A stretch of 64,000 bases of DNA from Atherix ibis (taxonomy: Eukaryota > Arthropoda > Insecta > Diptera > Athericidae). Below are positions 23,901 to 36,570 of the stretch, one piece after another. Where the stretch lies: positions 40,128,954 to 40,192,953 of the forward strand of contig OY282609.1 in assembly GCA_958298945.1 (NCBI GenBank). The letters are read 5' to 3'. Under the pieces are notes generated by a model. That model saw nothing but the letters and a program-made list of their open reading frames with translations, made no database searches and was not told the origin of the DNA. Both the position numbers and the translations under genes were made by a program. Numbering within the stretch: the stretch's first letter is position 1; each line of letters starts with the position of its first letter.

Positions 23901-25149
23901 CAGTAGAGATTATCAGAGAAATTTCCAGTAGAAATTTACAGAGAAATTTTCAGTAGAAATTTTCAGTGGAAATTTTTAGTAGAAATTTTCAGTAGAAATT
24001 TTCAGTAGAAATGTTCAGTAGAAATTTTCAGTAAAAATTTTCAGTAGAAATTTTCAGTGGAAATTTTTAGTAGAAATTTTCAGCAGAAATGTTCAATAGA
24101 AATATTCAGCAGAAATTTTCAGTAGAAATTGTCGATAGAATATTTTAGTAGAAAGTTTCTTTAAAATTTTCAGTAGAAATTTTCAGAAGAAAATTTTAGT
24201 AGAAAAATTCAGAAGAAATTTTCAGTAGAAATTTTCTGTAGAAATTATATGTAGAAATTATATGTAGAAATTTTCAGTAGAAATTTTCAGTAGAAAATGT
24301 CAGTAGAAATATTCAGTAGAAATTTTCTGTAGAAATTTTTACTTCAAATTTTTAGTAGAAACAGTCAGTGGAAATTTTCAGAGAAATTTTCAGTAGAAAT
24401 TTACAGAGAAATTTTCAGTAGAAATTTTCAGTGGAAATTTTTAGTAGAAATTTTCAGTAGAAATTTTCAGTAGAAATGTTCAGTAGAAATTTTCAGTAGA
24501 AATTTTTAGTAGAAATTTTTAGTAGAAATTTTTAGTAGAAATTTTCAGTAGAAATTTTCAGTAGAAATTTTCAGAAGAAATTTTCAGTAGAAATGTTCAG
24601 TAGAAATTTTCAGTAGAAATTTTCAGTAGAAATTTTTAGTAGAAAAATTCAGTAGAAATTTTCAGTAGAAATTTTTAGTAGAAAAATTCAGTAGAAATTT
24701 TCAGTAGAAATTTTCTGTAGAAATTTTCTGTAGAAATTTTCAGTAGAATTTATCTGTAGAAATTTTCAGTAGAAATTTTCAGTAAAAAATGTTAGTAGAA
24801 ATTTTCAGTAGGAATTTTCAGTAGAAATTATCAATAAAAAATTTCATTAGAAATTTTTAGTAGAAATTTTCAGTAGAAATGTTCAGTAGAAATATTCAGC
24901 AGAAATTTTCAGTAGAAATTTTCGGTAGGAATTTTTAGTAAAAATTTTCAATAGAAATTTTTAGTACAAATTTTCAGTAGAAATTATTGTAGAAATATTC
25001 GGTAGCAATTTTTAGTAGAAATTTTCTGTAGAAATTTTCTGTAAAAATTTTCAGCACAAATAGTTAGTAGACATTTTCGGTAGAAATTTTCTGTAGCAAT
25101 TTTCAGTAGAAATTTTCAGTTGAAAATTTCAGTAGAAATTTTCAGTAGA
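20951..25149. repeat. Mosaic right-compartment satellite
   Basis: This stretch is satellite only, made of pieces repeated elsewhere. The block from about 21,690 to 22,650 (AACTTTCAGAAG at 21,707) recurs at about 26,790-27,770 (26,811) and about 30,690-31,650 (30,706). Pieces with GTAGACATTTTTACTAC recur near 20,496, 22,661 and 23,864. At about 24,160 the joined sequence TTCTTTAAAATTTTCAG marks a deletion shared with about 33,825, 36,230 and 43,410. The stretch 23.9-25.1 kb is closely followed in order at 36.0-37.3 and 43.2-44.5 kb, so it is the apparent source of, or a sister to, those segments. Confidence 0.8.
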
Positions 25150-28100
25150 AATTGTCAGTAGAACTTTACAGTAGATATTTTTAGTAGAAAATTTCAGTAG
25201 AAATTTTCAGTAGAAATTTTCAATAGAAATTTTCATTAGAAATTTTTAGCAGAAATTTTCAGGAAAAATTTTCAGTAGAAATTTTCAGTAGAAATTTTCA
25301 GAGAAATTTTTAGTAGAAATTTACAGTTGCCATTTTTAGTAGAAATTTTTAGTAGGGAAGTTGAGTAGAGGTTTCCAGTAGAAATTTTCAGTAGAAATTT
25401 TCAGTAGAAATTATCAATAAAAAATTTCATTAGAAATTTTCAGTAGAAATTATCAATAAAAAATTTCATTAGAAATTTTTAGTAGAAAATTTCAGTAGAA
25501 ATGTTCAGTAGAAATATTCAGCAAAAAATTCCAGTAGAAATTTTCGATAGAAATTTTTAGTAGAAATTTTCAGTAGAAATTTTCAGTAGAAATTTTCAGT
25601 AGAAATTTTCAGTAGAAATTTTCAGTAGAAATTTTCAGAAGAAAATTTTAGTAGAAAAATTCAGTAGAAATTTTCAGTAGAAATTTTCTGTAGAAATTAT
25701 ATGTAGAAATTATATGTAGAAATTTTCAGTAGAAATTTTCAGTAGAAAATGTCAGTAGAAATATTCAGTAGAAATTTTCTGTAGAAATTTTTACTACAAA
25801 TTTTCAGTAGAAAATGTCAGTAGAAATATTCAGTAGAAATTTTCAGAGAAATTTTCAGTAGAAATTTACAGAGAAATTTTCAGTAGAAATTTTCAGTGGA
25901 AATTTTTAATAGAAACTTTCAGTAGAAATTTTCAGTAGAAATGTTCAGTAGAAATTTTCAGTAGAAATGTTCAGTAGAAATTTTCAGTAGAAATTTTCAG
26001 TAGAAATTTTTAGTAGAAAAATTCAGTAGAAATTTTCAGTAGAAATTTTCTGTAGAAATTTTCAGTAGAAATTATCAGGAAATTTTCAGTAGAAATTTAC
26101 AGTAGACATTTTTAGTAGGAAAATTGAGTAGAGGTTTCCAGTAGAAATTTCAGTAATAATTTTCAGTAGAAATTATCAATAAAAAATTTCATTCGAAATT
26201 TTTAGTAGAAAATGTCAGTAGAAATATTCTGCAAAAAATTTGAGTAGAAATTTTGAGTACATATTTTTAGTACAAATTATTGTAGAAATATTCCGTAGAA
26301 ATTGTCAGTAGAAATTTTCTGTAAGCATTTTCAGCAGAAAAAGTTAGTAGAAATTTTCAGTAGAAATTTTCTGTAGAAATTTTAGAAGAAAATTTCAGTT
26401 GAAATTTTCAGTAGAAATTTTCAGTAGTAATTGTCAGTAGAAATTTACAGTAGATATTTTTAGTAGAAATTTCAGTAGAAATTGTCAGCAGATATTTTCA
26501 ATAGAAATGTTTAGCATAAATTTTTAGCTGAAATTTTCGGCAGAAATTTTCATTAGAAATTCTTAATAGAAATTTTCAGCAGATATTTTCAGTAATAACA
26601 GTCAGCAGAAATTTTCGGTACGAATAGAAATTTACAGTAGAAATGATCAGTAGAAATTTTCAGTAGAAATTTTCAGTAGATATTTTCATTAGAAATTTTT
26701 AGTAGAAATTTTCAGTAGAATATTTCTATAGAAATTTTCAGTAAAAATTTTTGGTACAAATTTTTTGTACAAATTTTCAGTAGAAATTTTCTGTAGAAAT
26801 TTTTACTACAAACTTTCAGAAGAAACTTTCAGTAGAAATTTTCAGAGAAATTTTCAGTAGAAATTTACAGAGAAATTTTCAGTAGAAATTTTCAGTGGAA
26901 ATTTTTAGTAGAAATTTTCAGTAGAAATTTTCAGTAGAAATTTTCAGTAGAAATGTTCAATAGAAATTTTCAGTAGAAATTTTTAGTAGAAATTTTTAGT
27001 AGAAATTTTCAGTAGAAATTTTCAGTAGAAATTTTCATTAGAAATTTTCAGTAGAAATGTTCAGTAGAAATTTTCAGTAAAAATTTTCAGTAGAAATTTT
27101 CAGTAGAAATTTTTAGTAGAAAAATTCAGTAGAAATTTTCAGTAGAAATTTTCAGTAGAAATTTTTAGTAGAAATTTTTAGTAGAAAAATTCAGTAGAAA
27201 TTTTCAGTAGAAATTTTCTGTAGAAATTTTCTGTAGAAATTTTCAGTAGAATTTATCTGTAGAAATTTTCAGTAGAAATTTTCAGTAGAAAATGTTAGTA
27301 GAAATTTTCAATAGAAATTTACAGTAGACATTTTTAGTAGAAATTTTTAGTAGTAAAGTTGAGTAGAAGTTTCCAGTGGAAATTTCAGTAGAAATTTTCA
27401 GTAGAAATTATCAATAAAACATTTCATTAGAAATTTTTAGTAGAAATTTTCAATAGAAATGTTCAGTAGAAATATTCAGCAGAAATTTTCAGTAGAAATT
27501 TTCGGTAGGAATTTTTAGTAGAAATTTTCAGTAGAAATTTTTAGTACAAATTTTCAGTAGAAATTGTTGTAGAAATATTCGGTAGAAATTTTCAGTAGAA
27601 ATTATCTGTAGAAATTTTCTGTAAACATTTTCAGGAGAAATAGTTAGTAGACATTTTCAGTAAAAATTTTCTGTAGCAATTTTCAGTAGACATTTTCAGT
27701 TGAAAATTTCAGTAGAAATTTTCAGTAGAAATTGTCAGTAGAAATTTACAGTAGATATTTTTAGTAGAAAATTTCAGTAGAAATTTTCAGTAGAAATTTT
27801 CAATAGAAATTTTCATTAGAAATTTTTAGCAGAAATTTTCAGGAAAAATTTTGAGCAGAAATTTTCAGTAGAAATTTTCAGAGAAATTTTTAGTAGAAAT
27901 TTTCAGTAGAAATTTACAGTAGACATTTTTAGTAGAAATTTTTAGTAGGAAAGTTGAGTGGAGGTTTCCAGTAGAAATTTCGGTAGAAATTTTCAGTAGA
28001 AATTATCAATAAAAAATTTCATTAGAAATTTTTAGTAGAAAATTTCAGTAGAACTGTTCAGTAGAAATATTCAGCAAAAAATTCCAGTAGAAATTTTCGG

Positions 28101-29109
28101 TAGAAATTTTTAGTAGAAATTTTCAGTAGAAATTTCCAGTAGAAATTTTCAGTAGAAATTTTCAGTAGAAATTTTCAGTAGACATTTTCAGAAGAAAATT
28201 TTAGTAGAAAAATTCAGTAGAAATTTTCAGTAGAAATTTTCTGTAGAAATTATATGTAGAAATTATATGTAGAAATTTTCAGTAGAAATTTTTAGTAGAA
28301 AATGTCAGTAGAAATATTCAGTAGAAATTTTCAGTAGAAATTTCAGAGAAATTTTCAGTAGAAATTTTCAGTGGAATATTTCAGTAGAAATTTTCAGTAG
28401 AAAATGTCAGTAGAAATATTCAGTAGAAATTTTCTGTAGAAATTTTTACTACAAATTTTCAGTAGAAAATGTCAGTAGAAATATTCAGTAGAAATTTTCA
28501 GAGAAATTTTCAGTAGAAATTTACAGAGAAATTTTCAGTAGAAATTTTCAGTGGAAATTTTTAACAGAAATTTTCAGTAGAAATTTTCAGTAGAAATGTT
28601 CAGTAGAAATTTTCAGTAGAAATGTTCAGTAGAAATTTTCAGTAGAAATTTTCAGTAGAAATTTTTAGTAGAAAAATTCAGTAGAAATTTTCAGTAGAAA
28701 TTTTCTGTAGAAATTTTCAGTAGAAATTATCAGGAAATTTTCAGTAGAAATTTACAGTAGACATTTTTAGTAGGAAAATTGAGTAGAGGTTTCCAGTAGA
28801 AATTTCAGTAATAATTTTCAGTAGAAATTATCAATAAAAAATTTCATTCGAAATTTTTAGTAGAAAATGTCAGTAGAAATATTCTGCAAAAAATTTGAGT
28901 AGAAATTTTGAGTACATATTTTTAGTACAAATTATTGTAGAAATATTCCGTAGAAATTGTCAGTAGAAATTTTCTGTAGAAATTTTCTGTAGAAATTTTC
29001 TGTAAGCATTTTCAGCAGAAAAAGTTAGTAGAAATTTTCAGTAGAAATTTTCTGTAGAAATTTTAGAAGAAAATTTCAGTTGAAATTTTCAGTAGAAATT
29101 TTCAGTAGT
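25150..29109. repeat. 3.9-4.0-kb higher-order unit, copy 1
   Basis: This is followed at once by a second copy. The offset is 3,960 bp at the start (CAGTTGCCATTTTTAG at 25,325 and 29,285; the reads at 25,321-25,680 and 29,281-29,640 look identical) and 3,895 bp after copy 2 lost 65 bp (CAGTCAG at 26,599 and 30,494; AACTTTCAGAAG at 26,811 and 30,706). Near 28.3-29.1 kb it contains a further copy of the AGGAAAATTGAGTAGAGG block (28,772), which is 2,654 bp after 26,118 and 1,240 bp before 30,012, so that block occurs three times. Confidence 0.9.
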
Positions 29110-32100
29110 AATTGTCAGTAGAAATTTACAGTAGATATTTTTAGTAGAAAATTTCAGTAGAAATTTTCAGTAGAAATTTTCAATAGAAATTTTCATTAGA
29201 AATTTTTAGCAGAAATTTTCAGGAAAAATTTTCAGTAGAAATTTTCAGTAGAAATTTTCAGAGAAATTTTTAGTAGAAATTTACAGTTGCCATTTTTAGT
29301 AGAAATTTTTAGTAGGGAAGTTGAGTAGAGGTTTCCAGTAGAAATTTTCAGTAGAAATTTTCAGTAGAAATTATCAATAAAAAATTTCATTAGAAATTTT
29401 CAGTAGAAATTATCAATAAAAAATTTCATTAGAAATTTTTAGTAGAAAATTTCAGTAGAAATGTTCAGTAGAAATATTCAGCAAAAAATTCCAGTAGAAA
29501 TTTTCGATAGAAATTTTTAGTAGAAATTTTCAGTAGAAATTTTCAGTAGAAATTTTCAGTAGAAATTTTCAGTAGAAATTTTCAGTAGAAATTTTCAGAA
29601 GAAAATTTTAGTAGAAAAATTCAGTAGAAATTTTCAGTAGAAATTTTCTGTAGAAATTATATGTAGAAATTATATGTAGAAATTTTTACTACAAATTTTC
29701 AGTAGAAAATGTCAGTAGAAATATTCAGTAGAAATTTTCAGAGAAATTTTCAGTAGAAATTTACAGAGAAATTTTCAGTAGAAATTTTCAGTGGAAATTT
29801 TTAATAGAAATTTTCAGTAGAAATTTTCAGTAGAAATGTTCAGTAGAAATTTTCAGTAGAAATGTTCAGTAGAAATTTTCAGTAGAAATTTTCAGTAGAA
29901 ATTTTTAGTAGAAAAATTCAGTAGAAATTTTCAGTAGAAATTTTCTGTAGAAATTTTCAGTAGAAATTATCAGGAAATTTTCAGTAGAAATTTACAGTAG
30001 ACATTTTTAGTAGGAAAATTGAGTAGAGGTTTCCAGTAGAAATTTCAGTAATAATTTTCAGTAGAAATTATCAATAAAAAATTTCATTCGAAATTTTTAG
30101 TAGAAAATGTCAGTAGAAATATTCTGCAAAAAATTTGAGTAGAAATTTTAAGTACATATTTTTAGTACAAATTATTGTAGAAATATTCCGTAGAAATTGT
30201 CAGTAGAAATTTTCTGTAAGCATTTTCAGCAGAAAAAGTTAGTAGAAATTTTCAGTAGAAATTTTCTGTAGAAATTTTAGAAGAAAATTTCAGTTGAAAT
30301 TTTCAGTAGAAATTTTCAGTAGTAATTGTCAGTAGAAATTTACAGTAGATATTTTTAGTAGAAATTTCAGTAGAAATTGTCAGCAGATATTTTCAATAGA
30401 AATGTTTAGCATAAATTTTTAGCTGAAATTTTCGGCAGAAATTTTCATTAGAAATTCTTAATAGAAATTTTCAGCAGATATTTTCAGTAATAACAGTCAG
30501 CAGAAATTTTCGGTACGAATAGAAATTTACAGTAGAAATGATCAGTAGAAATTTTCAGTAGAAATTTTCAGTAGATATTTTCATTAGAAATTTTTAGTAG
30601 AAATTTTCAGTAGAATATTTCTATAGAAATTTTCAGTAAAAATTTTTGGTACAAATTTTTAGTACAAATTTTCAGTAGAAATTTTCTGTAGAAATTTTTA
30701 CTACAAACTTTCAGAAGAAACTTTCAGTAGAAATTTTCAGAGAAATTTTCAGTAGAAATTTACAGAGAAATTTTCAGTAGAAATTTTCAGTGGAAATTTT
30801 TAGTAGAAATTTTCAGTAGAAATTTTCAGTAGAAATGTTCAATAGAAATTTTCAGTAGAAATTTTTAGTAGAAATTTTTAGTAGAAATTTTCAGTAGAAA
30901 TTTTCAGTAGAAATTTTCAGTAGAAATTTTCAGTAGAAATTTTCAGTAGAAATTTTCAGTAAAAATTTTCAGTAGAAATTTTCAGTAGAAATTTTTAGTA
31001 GAAAAATTCAGTAGAAATTTTCAGTAGAAATTTTCAGTAGAAATTTTTAGTAGAAAAATTCAGTAGAAATTTTCAGTAGAAATTTTCTGTAGAAATTTTC
31101 TGTAGAAATTTTCAGTAGAATTTATCTGTAGAAATTTTCAGTAGAAATTTTCAGTAGAAAATGTTAGTAGAAATTTTCAGTAGAAATTTACAGTAGACAT
31201 TTTTAGTAGAAATTTTTAGTAGTAAAGTTGAGTAGAAGTTTCCAGTGGAAATTTCAGTAGAAATTTTCAGTAGAAATTATCAATAAAAAATTTCATTAGA
31301 AATTTTTAGTAGAAATTTTCAATAGAAATGTTCAGTAGAAATATTCAGCAGAAATTTTCAGTAGAAATTTTCGGTAGGAATTTTTAGTAGAAATTTTCAG
31401 TAGAAATTTTTAGTACAAATTTTCAGTAGAAATTGTTGTAGAAATATTCGGTAGAAATTTTCAGTAGAAATTATCTGTAGAAATTTTCTGTAAACATTTT
31501 CAGGAGAAATAGTTAGTAGACATTTTCAGTAAAAATTTTCTGTAGCAATTTTCAGTAGACATTTTCAGTTGAAAATTTCAGTAGAAATTTTCAGTAGAAA
31601 TTGTCAGTAGAAATTTACAGTAGATATTTTTAGTAGAAAATTTCAGTAGAAATTTTCAGTAGAAATTTTCAATAGAAATTTTCATTAGAAATTTTTAGCA
31701 GAAATTTTCAGGAAAAATTTTGAGCAGAAATTTTCAGTAGAAATTTTCAGAGAAATTTTTAGTAGAAATTTTCAGTAGAAATTTACAGTAGACATTTTTA
31801 GTAGAAATTTTTAGTAGGAAAGTTGAGTGGAGGTTTCCAGTAGAAATTTCGGTAGAAATTTTCAGTAGAAATTATCAATAAAAAATTTCATTAGAAATTT
31901 TTAGTAGAAAATTTCAGTAGAACTGTTCAGTAGAAATATTCAGCAAAAAATTCCAGTAGAAATTTTCGGTAGAAATTTTTAGTAGAAATTTTCAGTAGAA
32001 ATTTCCAGTAGAAATTTTCAGTAGAAATTTTCAGTAGAAATTTTCAGTAGACATTTTCAGAAGAAAATTTTAGTAGAAAAATTCAGTAGAAATTTTCAGT

Positions 32101-32195
32101 AGAAATTTTCTGTAGAAATTATATGTAGAAATTATATGTAGAAATTTTCAGTAGAAATTTTTAGTAGAAAATGTCAGTAGAAATATTCAGTAGAA
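29110..32195. repeat. 3.9-4.0-kb higher-order unit, copy 2 (partial)
   Basis: This copy follows copy 1 base for base over long stretches. At about 29,682 it joins ATTATATGTAG directly to AAATTTTTACTAC, omitting exactly five monomers (65 bp) that copy 1 has at about 25,721-25,786. The match ends near 32,195, which corresponds to about 28,330 in copy 1, where copy 1 switches to a different monomer order. Copy 2 is therefore about 3.1 kb long, and what follows belongs to the next duplication. Confidence 0.88.
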
Positions 32196-34166
32196 ATTTT
32201 CTGTAGAAATTTTTACTACAAATTTTTAGTAGAAACTGTCAGTAGAAATTTTCAGAGAAATTTTCAGTAGAAATTTCAGAGAAATTTTCAGTAGAAATTT
32301 TCAGTGGAAATTTTTAGTAGAAATTTTCAGTAGAAATTTTCAGTAGAAATGTTCAGTAGAAATTTTCAGTAGAAATTTTTAGTAGAAATTTTTAGTAGAA
32401 ATTTTCAGTAGAAAATTTCAGTAGAAATTTTCAGTAGAAATGTTCAGTAGAAATTTTCAGTAGAAATTTTCAGTAGAAATTTTCAGTAGAAATTTTCAGT
32501 AGAAATTTTTAGTAGAAAAATTCAGTAGAAATTTTCAGTAGAAATTTTCAGTAGAAATTTTTAGCAGAAAAATTCAGTAGAAATTTTCAGTAGAAATTTT
32601 CTGTAGAAATTTTCTGTAGAAATTTTCAGTAGAAATTATCAGGAAATTTTCAGTAGAAATTTACAGTAGACATTTTTAGTAGGAAAGTTGAGTAGAGGTT
32701 TCCAGTAGAAATTTCAGTAATAATTTTCAGTATAAATTATCAATAAAAAATTTCATCCGAAATTTTTAGTAGAAAATTTCAGTGGAAATGTTCTGTAGAA
32801 ATATTCAGCAAAAATTTTGAGTAGAAATTTTCAGTAGAAATTTTTAGTAGAAATTTTCAGTAGAAATTTTTAGTACATATTTTTAGTACAAATTATTGTA
32901 GAAATATTCCGTAGAAATTTTCTGTAGAAATTTTAGTAGAAATTTTCAGTTGAAAATTTCAGTTGAAATTTTCAATAGTAATTGTCAGTAGAAATTTACA
33001 GTAGATATTTTTAGTAGAAATTTCAGTAGAAATTTTCAGCAGAAATATTCAATAGAAATTTTCATTAGAAATTTTTAGCAGAAATTTTCAGCAAAAATTT
33101 TTAGCAGAAATTTTCAGCAAAAATTTTCAGTAGAAATATTTAGTAGAAATTGTCAGCAGAAACTTTCAATAGAAATGTTTAACATAAATTTTTAGCTGAA
33201 ATTTTCGGCAGAAATTTTCATTAGAAATTCTTAATACAAATTTTCAGCAGATATTTTCAGTAATAACAGTCAGCAGAAATTTTCGGTACGAATAGATATT
33301 TACAGTAGAAATGATCAGTAGACATTTTCAGTAGAAATTTTCAGTAGAAATTTTCATTAGAAATTTTTAGTAGAAATTTTCAGTAGAATATTTCTATAGA
33401 AATTTTCAGTAAACATTTTTGGTACAAATTTTCGGTAAACATTTTCAGTAGAAACTGTCAGTAGAAATTTTCAGAGAAATTTTCAGTAGAAATTTCAGAG
33501 AAATTTTCAGTAGAAATTTTCAGTGGAAATTTTTAGTAGAAATTTTCAGTAGACATTTTCAGTAAAAATTTACAATAGGAATTTTGAGTAAAAATTTTCA
33601 GCTGATATGTTTAGTAGAAAGGTTAATTAGAAATTTTTATTAGGAATTTTCAGGAGAAATCTTAAGAAGAAATTTTCAGTAGAAATTTTCAGTAAAAATT
33701 TTCAGTAGAAATTTTCAGTGGACATTTTTAGTAGAAATTTTCAGCAGAAATGTTCAATAGAAATATTCAGCAGAAATTTTCAGTAGAAATTGTCGATAGA
33801 AATTTTTAGTAGAAATTTTCTTTAAAATTTTCAGTAGAAATTTTCAGAAGAAAATTTTAGTAGAAAAATTCAGTAGAAATTTTCAGTAGAAATTTTCTGT
33901 AGAAATTATATGTAGAAATTATATGTAGAAATTTTCAGTAGAAATTTTCAGTAGAAAATGTCAGTAGAAATATTCAGTAGAAATTTTCTGTAGAAATTTT
34001 TACTTCAAATTTTTAGTAGAAACAGTCAGTGGAAATTTTCAGAGAAATTTTCAGTAGAAATTTACATAGAAATTTTCAGTAGAAATTTTCAGTGGAAATT
34101 TTTAGTAGAAATTTTCAGTAGAAATTTTCAGTAGAAATGTTCAGTAGAAATTTTCAGTAGAAATTT
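31690..34166. repeat. 2.4-kb duplication, copy 1
   Basis: This segment overlaps the end of the previous unit. It starts at TTTAGCAG - CAGGAAAAATTTTGAGCAG (about 31,697) and pairs with the next segment at an offset of 2,472 bp (GTTGAGTGGAGG at 31,822 and 34,294), then 2,407 bp (TTTCATCCG at 32,751 and 35,158; CAGTCAG at 33,267 and 35,674). The 65-bp step is a five-monomer loss in copy 2. Shared private variants (CATCCGAAA, TTTAACATAAA, AGATATTTACAG, AAAGGTTAATTAG) mark this family. It carries the TTCTTTAAAATTTTCAG deletion join near 33,825. Confidence 0.9.
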
Positions 34167-36570
34167 TTAGCAGAAATTTTCAGGAAAAACTTTGAGTAGA
34201 AATTTTCAGTAGAAATTTTCAGAGAAATTTTTAGTAGAAATTTTCAGTAGAAATTTACAGTAGACATTTTTAGTAGAAATTTTTAGTAGGAAAGTTGAGT
34301 GGAGGTTTCCAGTAGAAATTTCGGTAGAAATTTTCAGTAGAAATATTCAGCAAAAAATTCCAGTAGAAATTTTCGGTAGAAATTTTTAGTAGAAATTTTC
34401 AGTAGAAATTTCCAGTAGAAATTTTCAGTAGAAATTTTCAGTAGAAATTTTCAGTAGACATTTTCAGAAGAAAATTTTAGTAGAAAAATTCAGTAGAAAT
34501 TTTCAGTAGAAATTTTCTGTAGGAATTATATGTAGAAATTATATGTAGAAATTTTCAGTAGAAATTTTTAGTAGAAAATGTCAGTAGAAATATTCAGTAG
34601 AAATTTTCTGTAGAAATTTTTACTACAAATTTTTAGTAGAAACTGTCAGTAGAAATTTTCAGAGAAATTTTCAGTAGAAATTTCAGAGAAATTTTCAGTA
34701 GAAATTTTCAGTGGAAATTTTTAGTAGAAATTTTCAGTAGAAATTTTCAGTAGAAATGTTCAGTAGAAATTTTCAGTAGAAATTTTTAGTAGAAATTTTT
34801 AGTAGAAATTTTCAGTAGAAAATTTCAGTAGAAATTTTCAGTAGAAATGTTCAGTAGAAATTTTCAGTAGAAATTTTCAGTAGAAATTTTCAGTAGAAAT
34901 TTTCAGTAGAAATTTTTAGTAGAAAAATTCAGTAGAAATTTTCAGTAGAAATTTTCAGTAGAAATTTTTAGCAGAAAAATTCAGTAGAAATTTTCAGTAG
35001 AAATTTTCTGTAGAAATTTTCTGTAGAAATTTTCAGTAGAAATTATCAGGAAATTTTCAGTAGAAATTTACAGTAGACATTTTTAGTAGGAAAGTTGAGT
35101 AGAGGTTTCCAGTAGAAATTTCAGTAATAATTTTCAGTATAAATTATCAATAAAAAATTTCATCCGAAATTTTTAGTAGAAAATTTCAGTGGAAATGTTC
35201 TGTAGAAATATTCAGCAAAAATTTTGAGTAGAAATTTTCAGTAGAAATTTTTAGTAGAAATTTTCAGTAGAAATTTTTAGTACATATTTTTAGTACAAAT
35301 TATTGTAGAAATATTCCGTAGAAATTTTCTGTAGAAATTTTAGTAGAAATTTTCAGTTGAAAATTTCAGTTGAAATTTTCAATAGTAATTGTCAGTAGAA
35401 ATTTACAGTAGATATTTTTAGTAGAAATTTCAGTAGAAATTTTCAGCAGAAATATTCAATAGAAATTTTCATTAGAAATTTTTAGCAGAAATTTTCAGCA
35501 AAAATTTTTAGCAGAAATTTTCAGCAAAAATTTTCAGTAGAAATATTTAGTAGAAATTGTCAGCAGAAACTTTCAATAGAAATGTTTAACATAAATTTTT
35601 AGCTGAAATTTTCGGCAGAAATTTTCATTAGAAATTCTTAATACAAATTTTCAGCAGATATTTTCAGTAATAACAGTCAGCAGAAATTTTCGGTACGAAT
35701 AGATATTTACAGTAGAAATGATCAGTAGACATTTTCAGTAGAAATTTTCAGTAGAAATTTTCATTAGAAATTTTTAGTAGAAATTTTCAGTAGAATATTT
35801 CTATAGAAATTTTCAGTAAACATTTTTGGTACAAATTTTCGGTAAACATTTTCAGTAGAAACTGTCAGTAGAAATTTTCAGAGAAATTTTCAGTAGAAAT
35901 TTCAGAGAAATTTTCAGTAGAAATTTTCAGTGGAAATTTTTAGTAGAAATTTTCAGTAGACATTTTCAGTAAAAATTTACAATAGGAATTTTGAGTAAAA
36001 ATTTTCAGCTGATATGTTTAGTAGAAAGGTTAATTAGAAATTTTTATTAGGAATTTTCAGGAGAAATCTTAAGAAGAAATTTTCAGTAGAAATTTTCAGT
36101 AAAAATTTTCAGTAGAAATTTTCAGTGGACATTTTTAGTAGAAATTTTCAGCAGAAATGTTCAATAGAAATATTCAGCAGAAATTTTCAGTAGAAATTGT
36201 CGATAGAAATTTTTAGTAGAAATTTTCTTTAAAATTTTCAGTAGAAATTTTCAGAAGAAAATTTTAGTAGAAAAATTCAGTAGAAATTTTCAGTAGAAAT
36301 TTTCTGTAGAAATTATATGTAGAAATTATATGTAGAAATTTTCAGTAGAAATTTTCAGTAGAAAATGTCAGTAGAAATATTCAGTAGAAATTTTCTGTAG
36401 AAATTTTTACTTCAAATTTTTAGTAGAAACAGTCAGTGGAAATTTTCAGAGAAATTTTCAGTAGAAATTTACATAGAAATTTTCAGTAGAAATTTTCAGT
36501 GGAAATTTTTAGTAGAAATTTTCAGTAGAAATTTTCAGTAGAAATGTTCAGTAGAAATTTTCAGTAGAAA
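34167..36570. repeat. 2.4-kb duplication, copy 2
   Basis: This is the tandem partner of 31,690-34,166. Near 34,330-34,350 it runs from CGGTAGAAATTTTCAGTAG straight into AAATATTCAGC, skipping the five monomers that in copy 1 include ATCAATAAAAAATTTCATT. Its first monomers read AAAAACTTTGAGTAG where copy 1 has AAAAATTTTGAGCAG. Most of this copy was later re-copied as part of the 7.2-kb duplication (family variants again at 42,364 and 42,854), giving three members of the family. Confidence 0.9.
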
